Source of the DNA: Dyadobacter luteus
GTDB taxonomy: Bacteria; Bacteroidota; Bacteroidia; Cytophagales; Spirosomataceae
Assembly: GCF_003383615.1 (NCBI RefSeq)
Contig: NZ_QNUL01000001.1
Location: 670,513-734,512, forward strand
Length of the DNA stretch: 64,000 nucleotides
Direction: 5' to 3'
The notes beneath the pieces are model-generated. The model was not told the origin of the DNA and searched no databases. It saw only the letters and a list, made by a program, of their open reading frames with translations. The stretch's first letter is position 1; every line of letters begins with the position of its first letter. Below, in pieces: positions 17,801 to 27,189 of this stretch. Position numbers and translations under genes: made by a program.

Positions 17801-18212
17801 AAAAAAATCTACCCTGAGCACGAGGTAAATGAGTGGTTTGAGGGTTAAAAGCTACATCAATCCTATCTCGAATAAGTGCAAGCTGCACCACAAAATACGT
17901 ATATAGCGAATCTTAAAAAAAGTCAAAAAAGGTAGTTTCTAACCTATTGTCAGCGCGTTCCGGTTCCACACTTTTCCCCAACGAAATGAACAATATTTCT
18001 GCCTAAAATGGCTGGTTTTCTACCTTAAATGTTGTCACCATAGGTCTACTACTATTGACTACACAATATATTCTCTGCAAAGTCATACAAAGGAATTCGA
18101 CATTAACGTCTCAACTATTTGAATCATACAAAAGAATAGTACTATTATGCATTTCACACCCCCACTAAATAATTTCCACAGATAATTCTGTGATGTGTCA
18201 TTTTTTTTAACT
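17801..18212. other. Gap between divergent envelope gene and exopolysaccharide locus
   Basis: No coding frame was recognised. The stretch separates the minus-strand envelope protein gene from the exopolysaccharide locus, whose first promoter element sits at its right edge. Confidence 0.5.
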
Positions 18213-18220
18213 TAAATTTG
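18213..18220 (+). promoter_or_regulatory. -7 promoter element of the exopolysaccharide locus
   Basis: TAAATTTG is a perfect TAnnTTTG match about 80 bases before ATG 18302. No clear -33 TTTG is at the usual distance. The element overlaps an alternative TTG start at 18218, which argues against that start. Confidence 0.45.
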
Positions 18221-18301
18221 TCCATCATTACTCAACTCAAAATTCCGGTTCCGAATTCGCTGGTTTCACCCTCAGCCACGAACGATACACCGAAACGATT
18301 T

Positions 18302-19039
18302 ATGCTGAATTGGCTTTTTAATAAAAATAAGAGTAAAGAAGTGCATCTTGACCATATTGGTCTTGATCTGCATTCGCATCTGATCCCTGGCATTGACGAC
18401 GGCGTTGAAACCATAGAACAGTCGGTGGAGATGCTTGCTAAGATGCAAGAGCTCGGTTTCAGAAAGGCGATCACTACCCCACATGTAATGTGGGACATGT
18501 ATAAAAATACCCCTGACACTATTCTACATGGCTTGGCAGACATCCGCCTCGCTGCCAAAAACGCTGGTCTCACAATTGAGGTAGACGCTGCCGCAGAGTA
18601 CTTTATTGATGAGCACTTTGTAGGCATGCTTACCAACGGCGAAAAAATCCTCACACTTCCCGGAAACCGGGTGCTCGTGGAACTTCCCTACTCCACGCAG
18701 CTGATGAACACTTCAGAAACGTTATTCTATATCATTGAAAAGGGCTATCGGCCTGTGCTCGCTCATCCTGAACGTTATACCTACTTTTACTCAGATCCTT
18801 CTGTGTACAAAAAACTGTGTGACCAGGGCTGTGAACTACAGGTAAATCTGCTATCGCTAAGTAGCTATTACGGCGACAATGTACATAAGATGGCGGTATA
18901 CCTGCTCAAACAGGGTCTGATCACCTACATAGGTACAGACGCCCACCGTCTTCAACATTTGGATTTAATCAATAAGACCAATAAAGACGGCTGGCTGGAC
19001 AAGTACAGTTTTCAAAACCAAAAACTTTTAGAAGAATAA
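18302..19039 (+). CDS. CpsB/YwqE-type protein-tyrosine phosphatase (PHP fold)
   Basis: From ATG 18302 the protein has 245 residues, normal for the family; a longer frame from TTG 18218 would include promoter sequence. Metal-binding His residues are visible in DLHSHLIPGIDDG (His24, His26), ITTPHV, LAHPERY and GTDAHR, as in the PHP-fold phosphatases CpsB, Wzb-like YwqE and CapC. It removes phosphate from the Tyr-rich tail of the Wzc-type kinase encoded two genes downstream. That phosphorylation cycle controls polymerisation and export. It opens the exopolysaccharide locus. Confidence 0.9.
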   Translation: MLNWLFNKNKSKEVHLDHIGLDLHSHLIPGIDDGVETIEQSVEMLAKMQELGFRKAITTPHVMWDMYKNTPDTILHGLADIRLAAKNAGLTIEVDAAAEYFIDEHFVGMLTNGEKILTLPGNRVLVELPYSTQLMNTSETLFYIIEKGYRPVLAHPERYTYFYSDPSVYKKLCDQGCELQVNLLSLSSYYGDNVHKMAVYLLKQGLITYIGTDAHRLQHLDLINKTNKDGWLDKYSFQNQKLLEE

Positions 19040-19049
19040 TTCACTATAT

Positions 19050-19069
19050 TAGAATATATTCTACATTTG
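19050..19069 (+). promoter_or_regulatory. Palindrome fused to a -7 element upstream of wza
   Basis: TAGAATATATTCTA (19050-19063) is a perfect 14-base palindrome, and TACATTTG (19062-19069) is a perfect TAnnTTTG match overlapping its end. Transcription would start near 19076 and leave a leader of about 170 bases before ATG 19244. A repressor at the palindrome would cover the promoter. Confidence 0.45.
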
Positions 19070-19243
19070 TAGTTATTATTAAAAAATTAAATCTACAATT
19101 GTGCTCATATAGTACATAAAAACTAGAAGCCATGCAGGGAGAAAACAGCTTATGTGCTCATTTGAGCGCGGAAATTGCAAAAGATACTATTCTTTTAAAT
19201 CATAGAAATTAACTATTCCATCCTCAACAACAGACATTCTTAC

Positions 19244-20071
19244 ATGCGCCATTTTTCAAAATTGTTGTTCAAATTCACTTCCCTGGCTTGTATCGCCGTA
19301 CTTTTCGCTTTGGGGCTTACAACTTCCTGTGTGTCTCCAAAATCAATTGTATATTTCCAAGGAGATTCTACAAAATATCATACACAGGAAATAAAGCAGC
19401 AATATGTTCCTGTTATTCAACCTAACGACCTGCTGTCAGTGGTCGTCGGAAGTTTAAGCGCGGAGGCCAACGAGGTCTTTAACACACCTAATATGTTCAC
19501 AACAGCAAGTGCAAACTATTCAGCGACAGCTGCCGGAGCACGTTTACAGCCATTAGGTTATTTGGTTGACGTAGAAGGTTCCATAGAATTGCCTCTGATT
19601 GGTAAAGTAAAGATTGGGGGATTGCCAACCAATCAGGCAGCCGAAACAATTCGTAAGCTGTTGGCCAGTTACCTTAAAGAACCAACGGTGGTGGTAAGAA
19701 ATCTCAATTTTAAGATATCGGTGCTGGGTGAGGTGAAGCTTCCTGCCATCTATGTGATTCCTGACGAAAAAATAACACTACCTGAGGTTTTAAGTATGGC
19801 AGGTGATTTAACTATCTACGGAAATAGAAGCAATGTGATGATCATCCGTGAAGAAAATGGAAAAAGAGAGTATGCACGCATCGATCTTACTTCGAGAGAG
19901 ATATTCGATTCCCCTTATTATTACCTCCACAAAAACGATGTTATTTATGTGGAGCCGGTGAAATCCAAAATGCTTGACACCGATAGCCGTGTCCGGACAG
20001 TTCCCATTATCGTAGCAATTGTAGGTGGTATCAGCACTTTGGGAATTTTGATTTTAAACCTCACTCGCTAA
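19244..20071 (+). CDS. wza: Polysaccharide export lipoprotein, Wza/OPX type
   Basis: A 275-residue protein has a lipoprotein signal (lipobox LTTSC, Cys29), a polysaccharide export (Poly_export/PES) domain at about 50-150 and an SLBB domain at about 155-245. A terminal hydrophobic segment (about 254-271) is often seen in Bacteroidota OPX proteins. It forms the periplasmic/outer-membrane export channel that docks on the Wzc oligomer. The Wzc gene starts 17 bases downstream, so the two are co-transcribed. Confidence 0.92.
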   Translation: MRHFSKLLFKFTSLACIAVLFALGLTTSCVSPKSIVYFQGDSTKYHTQEIKQQYVPVIQPNDLLSVVVGSLSAEANEVFNTPNMFTTASANYSATAAGARLQPLGYLVDVEGSIELPLIGKVKIGGLPTNQAAETIRKLLASYLKEPTVVVRNLNFKISVLGEVKLPAIYVIPDEKITLPEVLSMAGDLTIYGNRSNVMIIREENGKREYARIDLTSREIFDSPYYYLHKNDVIYVEPVKSKMLDTDSRVRTVPIIVAIVGGISTLGILILNLTR

Positions 20072-20088
20072 AATTCACTCAACACACG

Positions 20089-22470
20089 ATGAAAAACCAA
20101 TCCAACGATATGCAACAGGAGTTCTTCGAGGAAGACGAACAGCAATTTGACCTTAACGCATACATTAGGCGTTACTTTCGATATTGGTATCTATTTCCAA
20201 TATTCCTGGCAATTACAATTACGGCAGCTTTCTTTTATCTCAAGATCACACAACCCGTTTATAGCACTAAGGCCACTATTTTAATTAAGGATGAGCAAAA
20301 AGGTTTGAGTGGCTCCCAGGGCGATATACTTTCTGAATTAGGCTCTCAGTTTGGAGGGAATAAACTTGTAGAAAATGAGATTGAAATTATTAAGTCTCAA
20401 AATTTGATGGAGCAAGTTATCCGTGAACTAAGCCTTGACGTATCCTACAGTACAAAAGACGGCTTGCGCACTATTAATCTGTATGGAGCTACTCCAATTA
20501 TCGTCAAGCCAGAGGTTATAACTGATTATGGCATGGCTGAACCGATGCTGATTCGAATGGTGGATAGTACTCATTTCCGTTTTAACACCGAAGAAAAAGT
20601 ATTCTCTTTTGGTCAACGCTTTAACAATCAATGGGGTGCTTTCGTGGTACAGAAAGGTACAGACTCTCATTTCAATGATATAGAAATTGATTTTACTGAT
20701 TCAAAGAAATTGGCTCAGAATATGCTTAGAAAATTAACTGTACAGCAGCCAAACGTAAAAAGTACAGTTCTTGAGCTTGTATATGAAGATGTTAATATAA
20801 GACGATCAAAAGACGTCCTTAATAAGCTGCTTGATGTATATGTTCAATCTTCATTAAACGACAAAAATGGTGAAGCCAGTAACACACTCAAATTTATAGA
20901 AAATAGACTAGGTCTAATAACTGGGGAGCTCGGTGATGTTGAAAAAGATGTTGAGGCATACAAAACCAATCAAGGCTTGACAGACATCAGTGCCGAATCT
21001 GAATTATTTCTGCAAAATATCAAGGAGAATGATGCGAAATTGAATGAAGTCAGTACAAAAATCAGTATACTCGAAAGCGTAGATAATTTCGTCCAAAATG
21101 CAGATGCAGGCGCAACAGCTCCCGCAACTTATATGATTGACGATCCGGTTTTGGTATCGCTTCTAACAAAATACAACGAGCTGGACTTGCAGCGCGAGCG
21201 TTATGCGCGAACAACTACGGCTAAAAACCCGTTGCTGGAAACTATCAATACGCAACTGGAAGGTACCCGCCAGGCAATTCGTGAAAACGTACAGAATCTG
21301 AAGCGCGGGATGGCTGTGACTAAAAAGAACCTGGAAGGCATCAATACGCGCTTTTCCGCTGGACTACGTAGCATTCCAAAGAAAGAGAGGGAGTACGTTG
21401 GCATCAAACGTCAGCAATCGATCAAGGAGGAACTGTATCTTTATCTCTTGCAGAAAAGAGAAGAGACGGCATTGGCTTATGCCTCTACTGTTACGGACAG
21501 CCGTTTGATTGATGCGCCGATTACTAGCTACAACCCAATCAAACCAAAACGTTCGACCATCTGGTTAGGCTCCTTAGCTGCTGGAGTAATACTACCTATA
21601 CTACTGATAAACCTAATTTTCATGCTGAACAATACAGTTCAGACACGTGATGAAATTGAAAAACGTTCGGGGTCGTCTGTATTAGGTGAGATTGGTTTAA
21701 TGAAAACTGTCAAAGGCGAACCTGCTTCAGAATCCATCATTAAAATGACAAGCCGCTCAGCAGTAGCTGAACAGTTTCGGGCGCTACGTACCAACCTGCA
21801 ATACCTTGGAGATGGAAACTGCCGTACCATCATGTTTACTTCAAGCATCGGTGGAGAAGGAAAAAGTTTTATCAGTATCAATCTGGCTGCCAGTTTAGCC
21901 TTCTCTGACAAACGTGTGATCCTTTTAGGTCTTGATTTACGTAAACCTTCTCTGCATGAACGCCTTCAATTATCTAATGCAAAAGGAGTTTCTAACTATC
22001 TGGTGGGGCAAGGCACTCTGGATACTCTGATCCACAGCACTGGTGTTCACCCGAAATTTGATGTAATGGTGAGTGGACCTATCCCTCCTAACCCATCCGA
22101 GCTGATCAGCAACGGCCGTCTGCCTAAACTGATTGCTGAATTGAAAGAACGTTATGACTATATCCTGATTGACTCTCCACCTTATGGTCTGGTCACAGAT
22201 GCAGCACTAATCGCAGAGCAGGTGGATGCCACATTGTATGTAGTAAGATTTAACTATACCGTTCTGGATCACCTGACAAGAATCGGTGAGCTGAAACGTA
22301 CCAAACGTTTTGCAAATCTTTCTGTGATTTTCAACGGTGTAAATTACGGTGCCGGTTATGGATATGGTTATGGATATGGTGGTTATGGATATGGCTACTA
22401 TACAGATGATAAGAAGCCGAAGGGAATGGAGTTTGGAGGGAAGTTGAAGAAGTTGGTGGGGAAAGGATAA
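20089..22470 (+). CDS. wzc: Wzc-type polysaccharide co-polymerase with tyrosine-kinase domain
   Basis: A 793-residue protein has two membrane helices (about 40-60 and 488-510) flanking a large periplasmic Wzz/GNVR region with coiled coils. A cytosolic BY-kinase follows: Walker A GGEGKS (588-593), Walker A' LLGLDLRKP and Walker B YILIDSPP. The tail is a Gly/Tyr repeat (about 760-778), the autophosphorylation cluster. It sets chain length and couples polymerisation to export through Wza. The phosphatase upstream is its expected partner. The length is normal. Confidence 0.93.
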   Translation: MKNQSNDMQQEFFEEDEQQFDLNAYIRRYFRYWYLFPIFLAITITAAFFYLKITQPVYSTKATILIKDEQKGLSGSQGDILSELGSQFGGNKLVENEIEIIKSQNLMEQVIRELSLDVSYSTKDGLRTINLYGATPIIVKPEVITDYGMAEPMLIRMVDSTHFRFNTEEKVFSFGQRFNNQWGAFVVQKGTDSHFNDIEIDFTDSKKLAQNMLRKLTVQQPNVKSTVLELVYEDVNIRRSKDVLNKLLDVYVQSSLNDKNGEASNTLKFIENRLGLITGELGDVEKDVEAYKTNQGLTDISAESELFLQNIKENDAKLNEVSTKISILESVDNFVQNADAGATAPATYMIDDPVLVSLLTKYNELDLQRERYARTTTAKNPLLETINTQLEGTRQAIRENVQNLKRGMAVTKKNLEGINTRFSAGLRSIPKKEREYVGIKRQQSIKEELYLYLLQKREETALAYASTVTDSRLIDAPITSYNPIKPKRSTIWLGSLAAGVILPILLINLIFMLNNTVQTRDEIEKRSGSSVLGEIGLMKTVKGEPASESIIKMTSRSAVAEQFRALRTNLQYLGDGNCRTIMFTSSIGGEGKSFISINLAASLAFSDKRVILLGLDLRKPSLHERLQLSNAKGVSNYLVGQGTLDTLIHSTGVHPKFDVMVSGPIPPNPSELISNGRLPKLIAELKERYDYILIDSPPYGLVTDAALIAEQVDATLYVVRFNYTVLDHLTRIGELKRTKRFANLSVIFNGVNYGAGYGYGYGYGGYGYGYYTDDKKPKGMEFGGKLKKLVGKG

Positions 22471-22509
22471 TCGTGATGATTAGTTGTTAAGGGTTAATTG
22501 TTAATGGAG

Positions 22510-22621
22510 TTTAAACGCAGAGAGAGAAGAGTTAATACGCAGAGTTTCACAGAGAATTACAGTAATAATCTGATCCTCTCCGCGTAACTCAGCGACGACT
22601 TATTATTACTCTGCGTTTAAA
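22510..22621. repeat. Intergenic palindromic repeat unit (TTTAAACGCAGAG arms)
   Basis: TTTAAACGCAGAG (22510-22522) and CTCTGCGTTTAAA (22609-22621) are perfect 13-base inverted arms. The interior contains further related words (ACGCAGAG, CACAGAG, CGCGTAACTC). Related words recur at 22890-23010 and 24370-24420, so this looks like a family of dispersed intergenic elements. Confidence 0.55.
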
Positions 22622-23043
22622 ACCATTTGACACATAACACTATAACTTAACAGTGCCATAATATAGAAATACTTCACAGTTAAGCTAATAAAAGTATTAA
22701 TATGACATTTCTCATATTCCACAAAAATGGCTTGGAGTATTATAAAAATAGTATTAGTTTCGAGTAGGTTTTATAACAGATAATCAGCGAGATAGTATTA
22801 CGCGAGCTTGAATTATTTTTATTTAACCACACGATATACCCTTTACTCAACGTTATGACTATAAATTCAAAATGCCTTTCTCCTCAGAGTTGGCGGCTTA
22901 CATCGTCGCAGCCGATTCTTCTACACGGAGATTCACAGAGTTATTCAGGAGAACCTGCGCGTTTTCTTTCTCTGTGGAACTCTCCCGATCTCAGTGGTTC
23001 TCTGTGTAATCCAAGAAAACAAACACCACAAAATATTTAACCT
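22622..23043. other. Intergenic stretch with leader motif and repeat fragments
   Basis: No gene is called. The 61-codon frame from 22855 runs through repeat words such as CACAGAG and CTCTGTG and has no homologous look. The leader motif at 22842 is annotated separately. The ugd start codon follows at 23044. Confidence 0.5.
22842..22856 (+). promoter_or_regulatory. Recurrent leader motif TTTACTCAACGTTAT, copy 1
   Basis: This 15-base word, about 190 bases upstream of ugd, recurs at 24706-24720 and in closely related form at 40361 and 40391, always in a plus-strand intergenic region of the exopolysaccharide locus. The function is unknown; a shared transcription-start or regulator site is inferred. 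Confidence 0.45.
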
Positions 23044-24366
23044 ATGAAAATTGCTGTAGTTGGAACCGGCTATGTGGGCCTAGTAACCGGAACATGTTTT
23101 GCCGAAACCGGCAACCAGGTAACTTGTGTGGACATTGACGCCAACAAGGTTGCTCGTATGCAAAATGGCGAAATACCTATTTATGAGCCAGGTCTGGATG
23201 TTCTTTTTGACCGTAACATTGCTGAAGACCGTCTTAAGTTCACCACAAATCTGGAAGAAGGTATCCAGGATGCAGAGGTAATCTTCCTTGCACTCCCTAC
23301 CCCTCCGGGTGAAGACGGATCGGCTGATTTGAAATATATACTGGGCGTAGCCAATGACCTGGGTCCTATCCTGAAAAGCTATGCTGTGATCATCGATAAA
23401 AGTACTGTACCTGTCGGCACTGCTGAAAAAGTACACACTGCGATTGCAGCAAATGCTACTGTTGATTTCGATGTTGTGTCTAACCCTGAATTCCTTCGTG
23501 AAGGTGTGGCAGTAGAAGACTTTATGAAGCCTGACCGCGTGGTAGTCGGTACCAATTCCGATCGGGCTAAAAAGGTGATGGAGAAACTCTACGCGCCACT
23601 GGTTCGCCAGGGCAATCCGGTGATCTTTATGGATGAGCGTTCGGCAGAAATGACCAAATACGCTGCCAACTCGTTCCTCGCACTGAAAATTACTTTCATG
23701 AACGAGATCGCAAACCTGTGCGAAAAAGTAGGTGCTAACGTAGATGATATACGTCGTGGTATTGGAACAGACAGTCGTATTGGTAAACGTTTCCTTTTTG
23801 CCGGTATTGGATACGGTGGAAGCTGTTTCCCGAAGGACGTCCAGGCCTTGGCCAAAACTTCGGCAGACTATGGATACGATTTCCGTACCCTTCGTTCGGT
23901 GATGGCAGTAAATGACGATCAGAAAAAGAAACTCCTGCCGATCGTGAACGACTACTTCTCAGGAGACCTGAAAGGCAAAACGATTGCCGTATGGGGACTG
24001 GCTTTCAAACCGTACACAGACGACATCCGCGAAGCACCGGCTTTGGAAAACATCAAAGCTTTGCTGGATGCTGGTGCAAACATCACTGTATATGATCCTG
24101 AAGCGATGGACAATGTAAAGAAACTTATCCCTGGTATCACGTATTGTCACACTGCCTACGCAGCTTTGGATGATGCTGATGCCCTGATGATCTTTACAGA
24201 ATGGCCTCAATTTCGTACACCTGACTTTGAAAAAATGGGTAAGCTGCTGAAAGAAAAAGTAATCTTCGACGGCCGTAACCTGTATGAATTGGATACGATG
24301 AAGGACCAGGGATTTACTTATTACAGTATTGGACGTGAGGCTGTGAATCCAGTTGTACTGGCGTAA
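23044..24366 (+). CDS. ugd: UDP-glucose 6-dehydrogenase
   Basis: A 440-residue protein has the N-terminal NAD-binding motif GTGYVGLVTG (residues 7-16) and the catalytic cysteine in GYGGSCFPKD (about 257-266). The C-terminal UDP-binding domain is present and the length is typical. It oxidises UDP-glucose twice with NAD+ to UDP-glucuronate in the cytosol, so the polymer probably contains glucuronic acid and is anionic. It lies between the export genes and the GDP-mannose genes, with long repeat-bearing spacers on both sides that suggest its own promoter. Confidence 0.95.
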   Translation: MKIAVVGTGYVGLVTGTCFAETGNQVTCVDIDANKVARMQNGEIPIYEPGLDVLFDRNIAEDRLKFTTNLEEGIQDAEVIFLALPTPPGEDGSADLKYILGVANDLGPILKSYAVIIDKSTVPVGTAEKVHTAIAANATVDFDVVSNPEFLREGVAVEDFMKPDRVVVGTNSDRAKKVMEKLYAPLVRQGNPVIFMDERSAEMTKYAANSFLALKITFMNEIANLCEKVGANVDDIRRGIGTDSRIGKRFLFAGIGYGGSCFPKDVQALAKTSADYGYDFRTLRSVMAVNDDQKKKLLPIVNDYFSGDLKGKTIAVWGLAFKPYTDDIREAPALENIKALLDAGANITVYDPEAMDNVKKLIPGITYCHTAYAALDDADALMIFTEWPQFRTPDFEKMGKLLKEKVIFDGRNLYELDTMKDQGFTYYSIGREAVNPVVLA

Positions 24367-24436
24367 AAGGTTCTAAGGTTTCACCCAAAGTCGCGAAGTT
24401 TTTACGCAAATAACTCGGAGTTAAGGGTTAATGGAT

Positions 24437-24508
24437 GTCAGAATGAGCGGAGTCGAAGTCAGTCCAATATGGTTGCCCATTAACGCCCTTCGACAGGCTC
24501 AGGGTGAC
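24437..24508. repeat. Dispersed inverted intergenic repeat, unit A
   Basis: The unit starts GTCAGAATGAGCGGAGTCGAAG and ends CTTCGACAGGCTCAGGGTGAC, so its ends are imperfect inverted copies. The same arm type recurs at 24594-24666 and 25821-25883. This GTCATNNTGAGC/TCGAAG family is commonly seen between genes in Bacteroidota genomes. Confidence 0.6.
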
Positions 24509-24593
24509 AAAGCAAATTCGTCTTTGTGTGCTTTGCGAAACCCATTGCGTCTTTGCGGTAAAAATTTAAAGACAAATGTCAGGCAGAAAGTAT

Positions 24594-24666
24594 GTCACAT
24601 TGAGCTTGTCGAAATGTTTTAGCCGTCACCCTTCGACCGCATCGGCGGACCGCGGCTCAGGGTGAC
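24594..24666. repeat. Dispersed inverted intergenic repeat, unit B
   Basis: The unit begins GTCACATTGAGCTTGTCGAAAT and ends GGCTCAGGGTGAC, with an inner inverted pair CCGTCACCCTTCGACC / GGCTCAGGGTGACGG. It is related to the units at 24437 and 25821. It lies between ugd and manC, so it may act on transcript stability or termination. Confidence 0.6.
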
Positions 24667-24705
24667 GGCAGTACTGTGACAGAAAATATAAAAAAGATAA
24701 TAGAT

Positions 24706-24720
24706 TTTACTCAACGTTAT
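24706..24720 (+). promoter_or_regulatory. Recurrent leader motif TTTACTCAACGTTAT, copy 2
   Basis: Identical to the word at 22842-22856 and about 45 bases upstream of manC. TAGATTTT at 24701-24708 immediately before it resembles a -7 element (one mismatch to TAnnTTTG). Confidence 0.45.
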
Positions 24721-24765
24721 TTTAACCTTAAAAAGCTGATAGCTAAAAGCTAATAGCCCAAAAAC

Positions 24766-25767
24766 ATGCGCATCGTTCACGTCATATTATCCGGAGGAGT
24801 GGGAAGCCGTCTGTGGCCGGTCTCACGGAAGTCCATGCCGAAGCAGTACATCCCCATGTTTGGGGAGAAGTCCTTGTTTCAACTGACTGCAGAAAGAAGC
24901 AAAAGCCTTGTAGATCAAACCCTGATTGTTGGCAATAAAGACAACTACCTGTTGTCGCAAGCAGACTTGCTTCGTGCCGGAGTAGGCAACTTTACGGAAA
25001 TCATTGAAGCTGCACCACGCAACACAGCAGCGGCCATTGCCTTTGCGGCACTGGCTGTTCAACCGGATGATATTTTATTGGTGACTCCGTCAGACCATAT
25101 CATCACAGATGAAAAGGCCTACGAGGCGGCATTGACCGAATCCATTGAGCTGGCTAAACAAGGATACCTGGTAACTTTTGGCATCACCCCTATTAAACCG
25201 GAAACGGGTTACGGCTATATCGAATACAACGGCAATGAAGTAATTTCATTCCGTGAAAAGCCTGATGCAACTACCGCGCAATCATTCCTGGATGCAGGTA
25301 ATTTTCTTTGGAACAGCGGTATGTTCTGTTTTCAGGCAGGTACCTTCCTGGCAGAACTGGAAGCATTCGAACCGGAAATTCTGGAAAAATCAAAAACTTG
25401 TTTTGCATGTCGTGCGGAGAGTTTCCTGCCGGAATTAGAAACCAGCCAGATCCCGTCCAAAAGTATTGACTATGCTGTGATGGAACGTTCTTCTAAGATC
25501 CGTGTAGTACAGGCCCGCTTTGGTTGGTCAGACCTGGGATCCTTTGAGTCCATCTGGGAGCACTGGGAAGGACAAGGAGAAACACAACATTTTAAAAACA
25601 ACAATTGTGTAGTAGGTTCCAAAAAACACGTCGAGTTCCTGGGAGTAGACAACCTGGTACTCGTAGAAACCGAAGACGCCATCCTGGTACTATCGAAAAA
25701 CAATAGTCAGGATGTCAAGAAGATATATGAGAGATTGGAAGTGGAAAAACCGGAACTGGTGAACTAG
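24766..25767 (+). CDS. manC: Mannose-1-phosphate guanylyltransferase
   Basis: A 333-residue protein has the nucleotidyltransferase signature GGVGSRLWPVSRKSMPKQ near residues 10-27 and the EAAPRNTAAAIAFAA and VTPSDH motifs of GDP-mannose pyrophosphorylases. The length shows that it has only the pyrophosphorylase domain, without the isomerase domain of the ~470-residue bifunctional enzymes. It makes GDP-mannose from mannose-1-phosphate and GTP in the cytosol. The product feeds Gmd, encoded next, and possibly mannosyltransferases. It lies between repeat elements. Confidence 0.93.
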   Translation: MRIVHVILSGGVGSRLWPVSRKSMPKQYIPMFGEKSLFQLTAERSKSLVDQTLIVGNKDNYLLSQADLLRAGVGNFTEIIEAAPRNTAAAIAFAALAVQPDDILLVTPSDHIITDEKAYEAALTESIELAKQGYLVTFGITPIKPETGYGYIEYNGNEVISFREKPDATTAQSFLDAGNFLWNSGMFCFQAGTFLAELEAFEPEILEKSKTCFACRAESFLPELETSQIPSKSIDYAVMERSSKIRVVQARFGWSDLGSFESIWEHWEGQGETQHFKNNNCVVGSKKHVEFLGVDNLVLVETEDAILVLSKNNSQDVKKIYERLEVEKPELVN

Positions 25768-25820
25768 CAATGAGCTGTTAGCTTATAGCGATTAGCTAAA
25801 AAGTTAAACGCAAAGTTTTT

Positions 25821-25883
25821 GTCAGGCTGAGCCTGCGGTCGAAGCCTAATTGTATAAGGCATTTCGACTCCGCTCAATGTGAC
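25821..25883. repeat. Dispersed inverted intergenic repeat, unit C
   Basis: The unit starts GTCAGGCTGAGCCTGCGGTC and ends TTTCGACTCCGCTCAATGTGAC. It has the same arm type as units A and B and lies between manC and gmd. All three units sit in gaps between successive plus-strand genes. Confidence 0.6.
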
Positions 25884-26008
25884 AATAAACTCAGCGTCAA
25901 ACACTGTGTAACTCGTTTCAAAAAAAGAATAACATAAAATTCAAATAACACCCGCCGACGGCCGCCCGTAATGATGGACCAAGCCGAAAGCCGATAGCTA
26001 AAATAAAG

Positions 26009-27154
26009 ATGTCAAACAAAGTCGCTCTTATTACCGGTGTAACCGGCCAGGATGGTGCATATCTCACCGAACTTCTATTAGGAAAAGGATACACCGTACA
26101 CGGTATCAAACGTCGTAGCTCCTTGTTCAACACGGATCGTATCGACCATTTGTACCAGGATCCGCACGTAGATAACGCCAAGTTCATCCTGCACTACGGT
26201 GATCTGACCGACTCTATGAACCTGACCCGTATCATTCAGGAAGTACAACCAGACGAAATCTACAACCTGGCTGCGATGAGCCACGTACAGGTAAGTTTTG
26301 AGATGCCGGAATATACAGCGAATGCAGATGGTATCGGTACACTTCGTATTCTGGAAGCGGTTCGCCTTTTAGGTTTGACTAAAAAAACAAAAATATACCA
26401 GGCATCCACCTCAGAGCTTTATGGATTGGTGCAGGCAGTTCCACAATCAGAAACAACCCCCTTCTACCCTCGTTCTCCTTACGCAGTAGCGAAAATGTAT
26501 GCCTACTGGATTACAGTAAACTACCGAGAAGCTTATGGTATGTTTGCATCTAACGGAATTCTTTTCAACCACGAATCTCCGTTACGCGGTGAGACCTTTG
26601 TAACGCGTAAGATTACACGTGCAGCTGCGAAGATCGTCCTGGGGTTACAAGATACTTTGTATATGGGTAACATTGACGCCCAACGCGACTGGGGACATGC
26701 CAAGGATTATGTGGAAGCGATGTATCTGATCCTGCAACAGGAAACCTCCGAAGACTTTGTGATAGCAACAGGTGTAACGACCCGTGTACGCGAATTTATA
26801 CGTAAGACATTCGCATTCCTTGGCGTAGAGGTAGCATTTACCGGCATCGAAGAAAATGAAATCGGAACAATTGCATCTGTCAATATAGACCGCCTTAGCG
26901 AATTAGGTATCCAGAATGGAGAGCATTTGAAAGCGGGCACTGTGGTACTAAAAATTGATCCTAGATACTATCGCCCTACCGAAGTAGAACTTTTGATAGG
27001 AGACCCAACCAAATCTCAGGAAAAATTAGGATGGAAACCTAAGCATACTTTGGATACATTGATTGAAGATATGGCAAAGTCGGATCTGAGATTGTTCCAA
27101 AAGGATCAGTTACTTCTAAATGAAGGTTTCGGAATTCTTAATCACTTCGAATAA
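26009..27154 (+). CDS. gmd: GDP-mannose 4,6-dehydratase
   Basis: A 381-residue extended-SDR enzyme has the NADP-binding motif TGVTGQDG (residues 9-16), the STSELYG segment with the catalytic Thr/Ser and Glu, and [10 protein letters not shown] with the catalytic Tyr and Lys. It converts GDP-D-mannose to GDP-4-keto-6-deoxy-D-mannose. No GDP-fucose synthase, rhamnose reductase or perosamine transaminase gene follows, so the final 6-deoxysugar must be completed by an enzyme encoded elsewhere. The flippase gene begins 35 bases downstream. Confidence 0.95.
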   Translation: MSNKVALITGVTGQDGAYLTELLLGKGYTVHGIKRRSSLFNTDRIDHLYQDPHVDNAKFILHYGDLTDSMNLTRIIQEVQPDEIYNLAAMSHVQVSFEMPEYTANADGIGTLRILEAVRLLGLTKKTKIYQASTSELYGLVQAVPQSETTPFYPRSPYAVAKMYAYWITVNYREAYGMFASNGILFNHESPLRGETFVTRKITRAAAKIVLGLQDTLYMGNIDAQRDWGHAKDYVEAMYLILQQETSEDFVIATGVTTRVREFIRKTFAFLGVEVAFTGIEENEIGTIASVNIDRLSELGIQNGEHLKAGTVVLKIDPRYYRPTEVELLIGDPTKSQEKLGWKPKHTLDTLIEDMAKSDLRLFQKDQLLLNEGFGILNHFE

Positions 27155-27189
27155 TATCATTTTTCCGTGTTAAATCTGCTGTAATATAT

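Noticed and set aside
22855..23040. A 61-codon plus-strand frame before ugd
   Set aside because: It runs through intergenic repeat words and starts inside the recurrent leader motif; there is no protein-like pattern.
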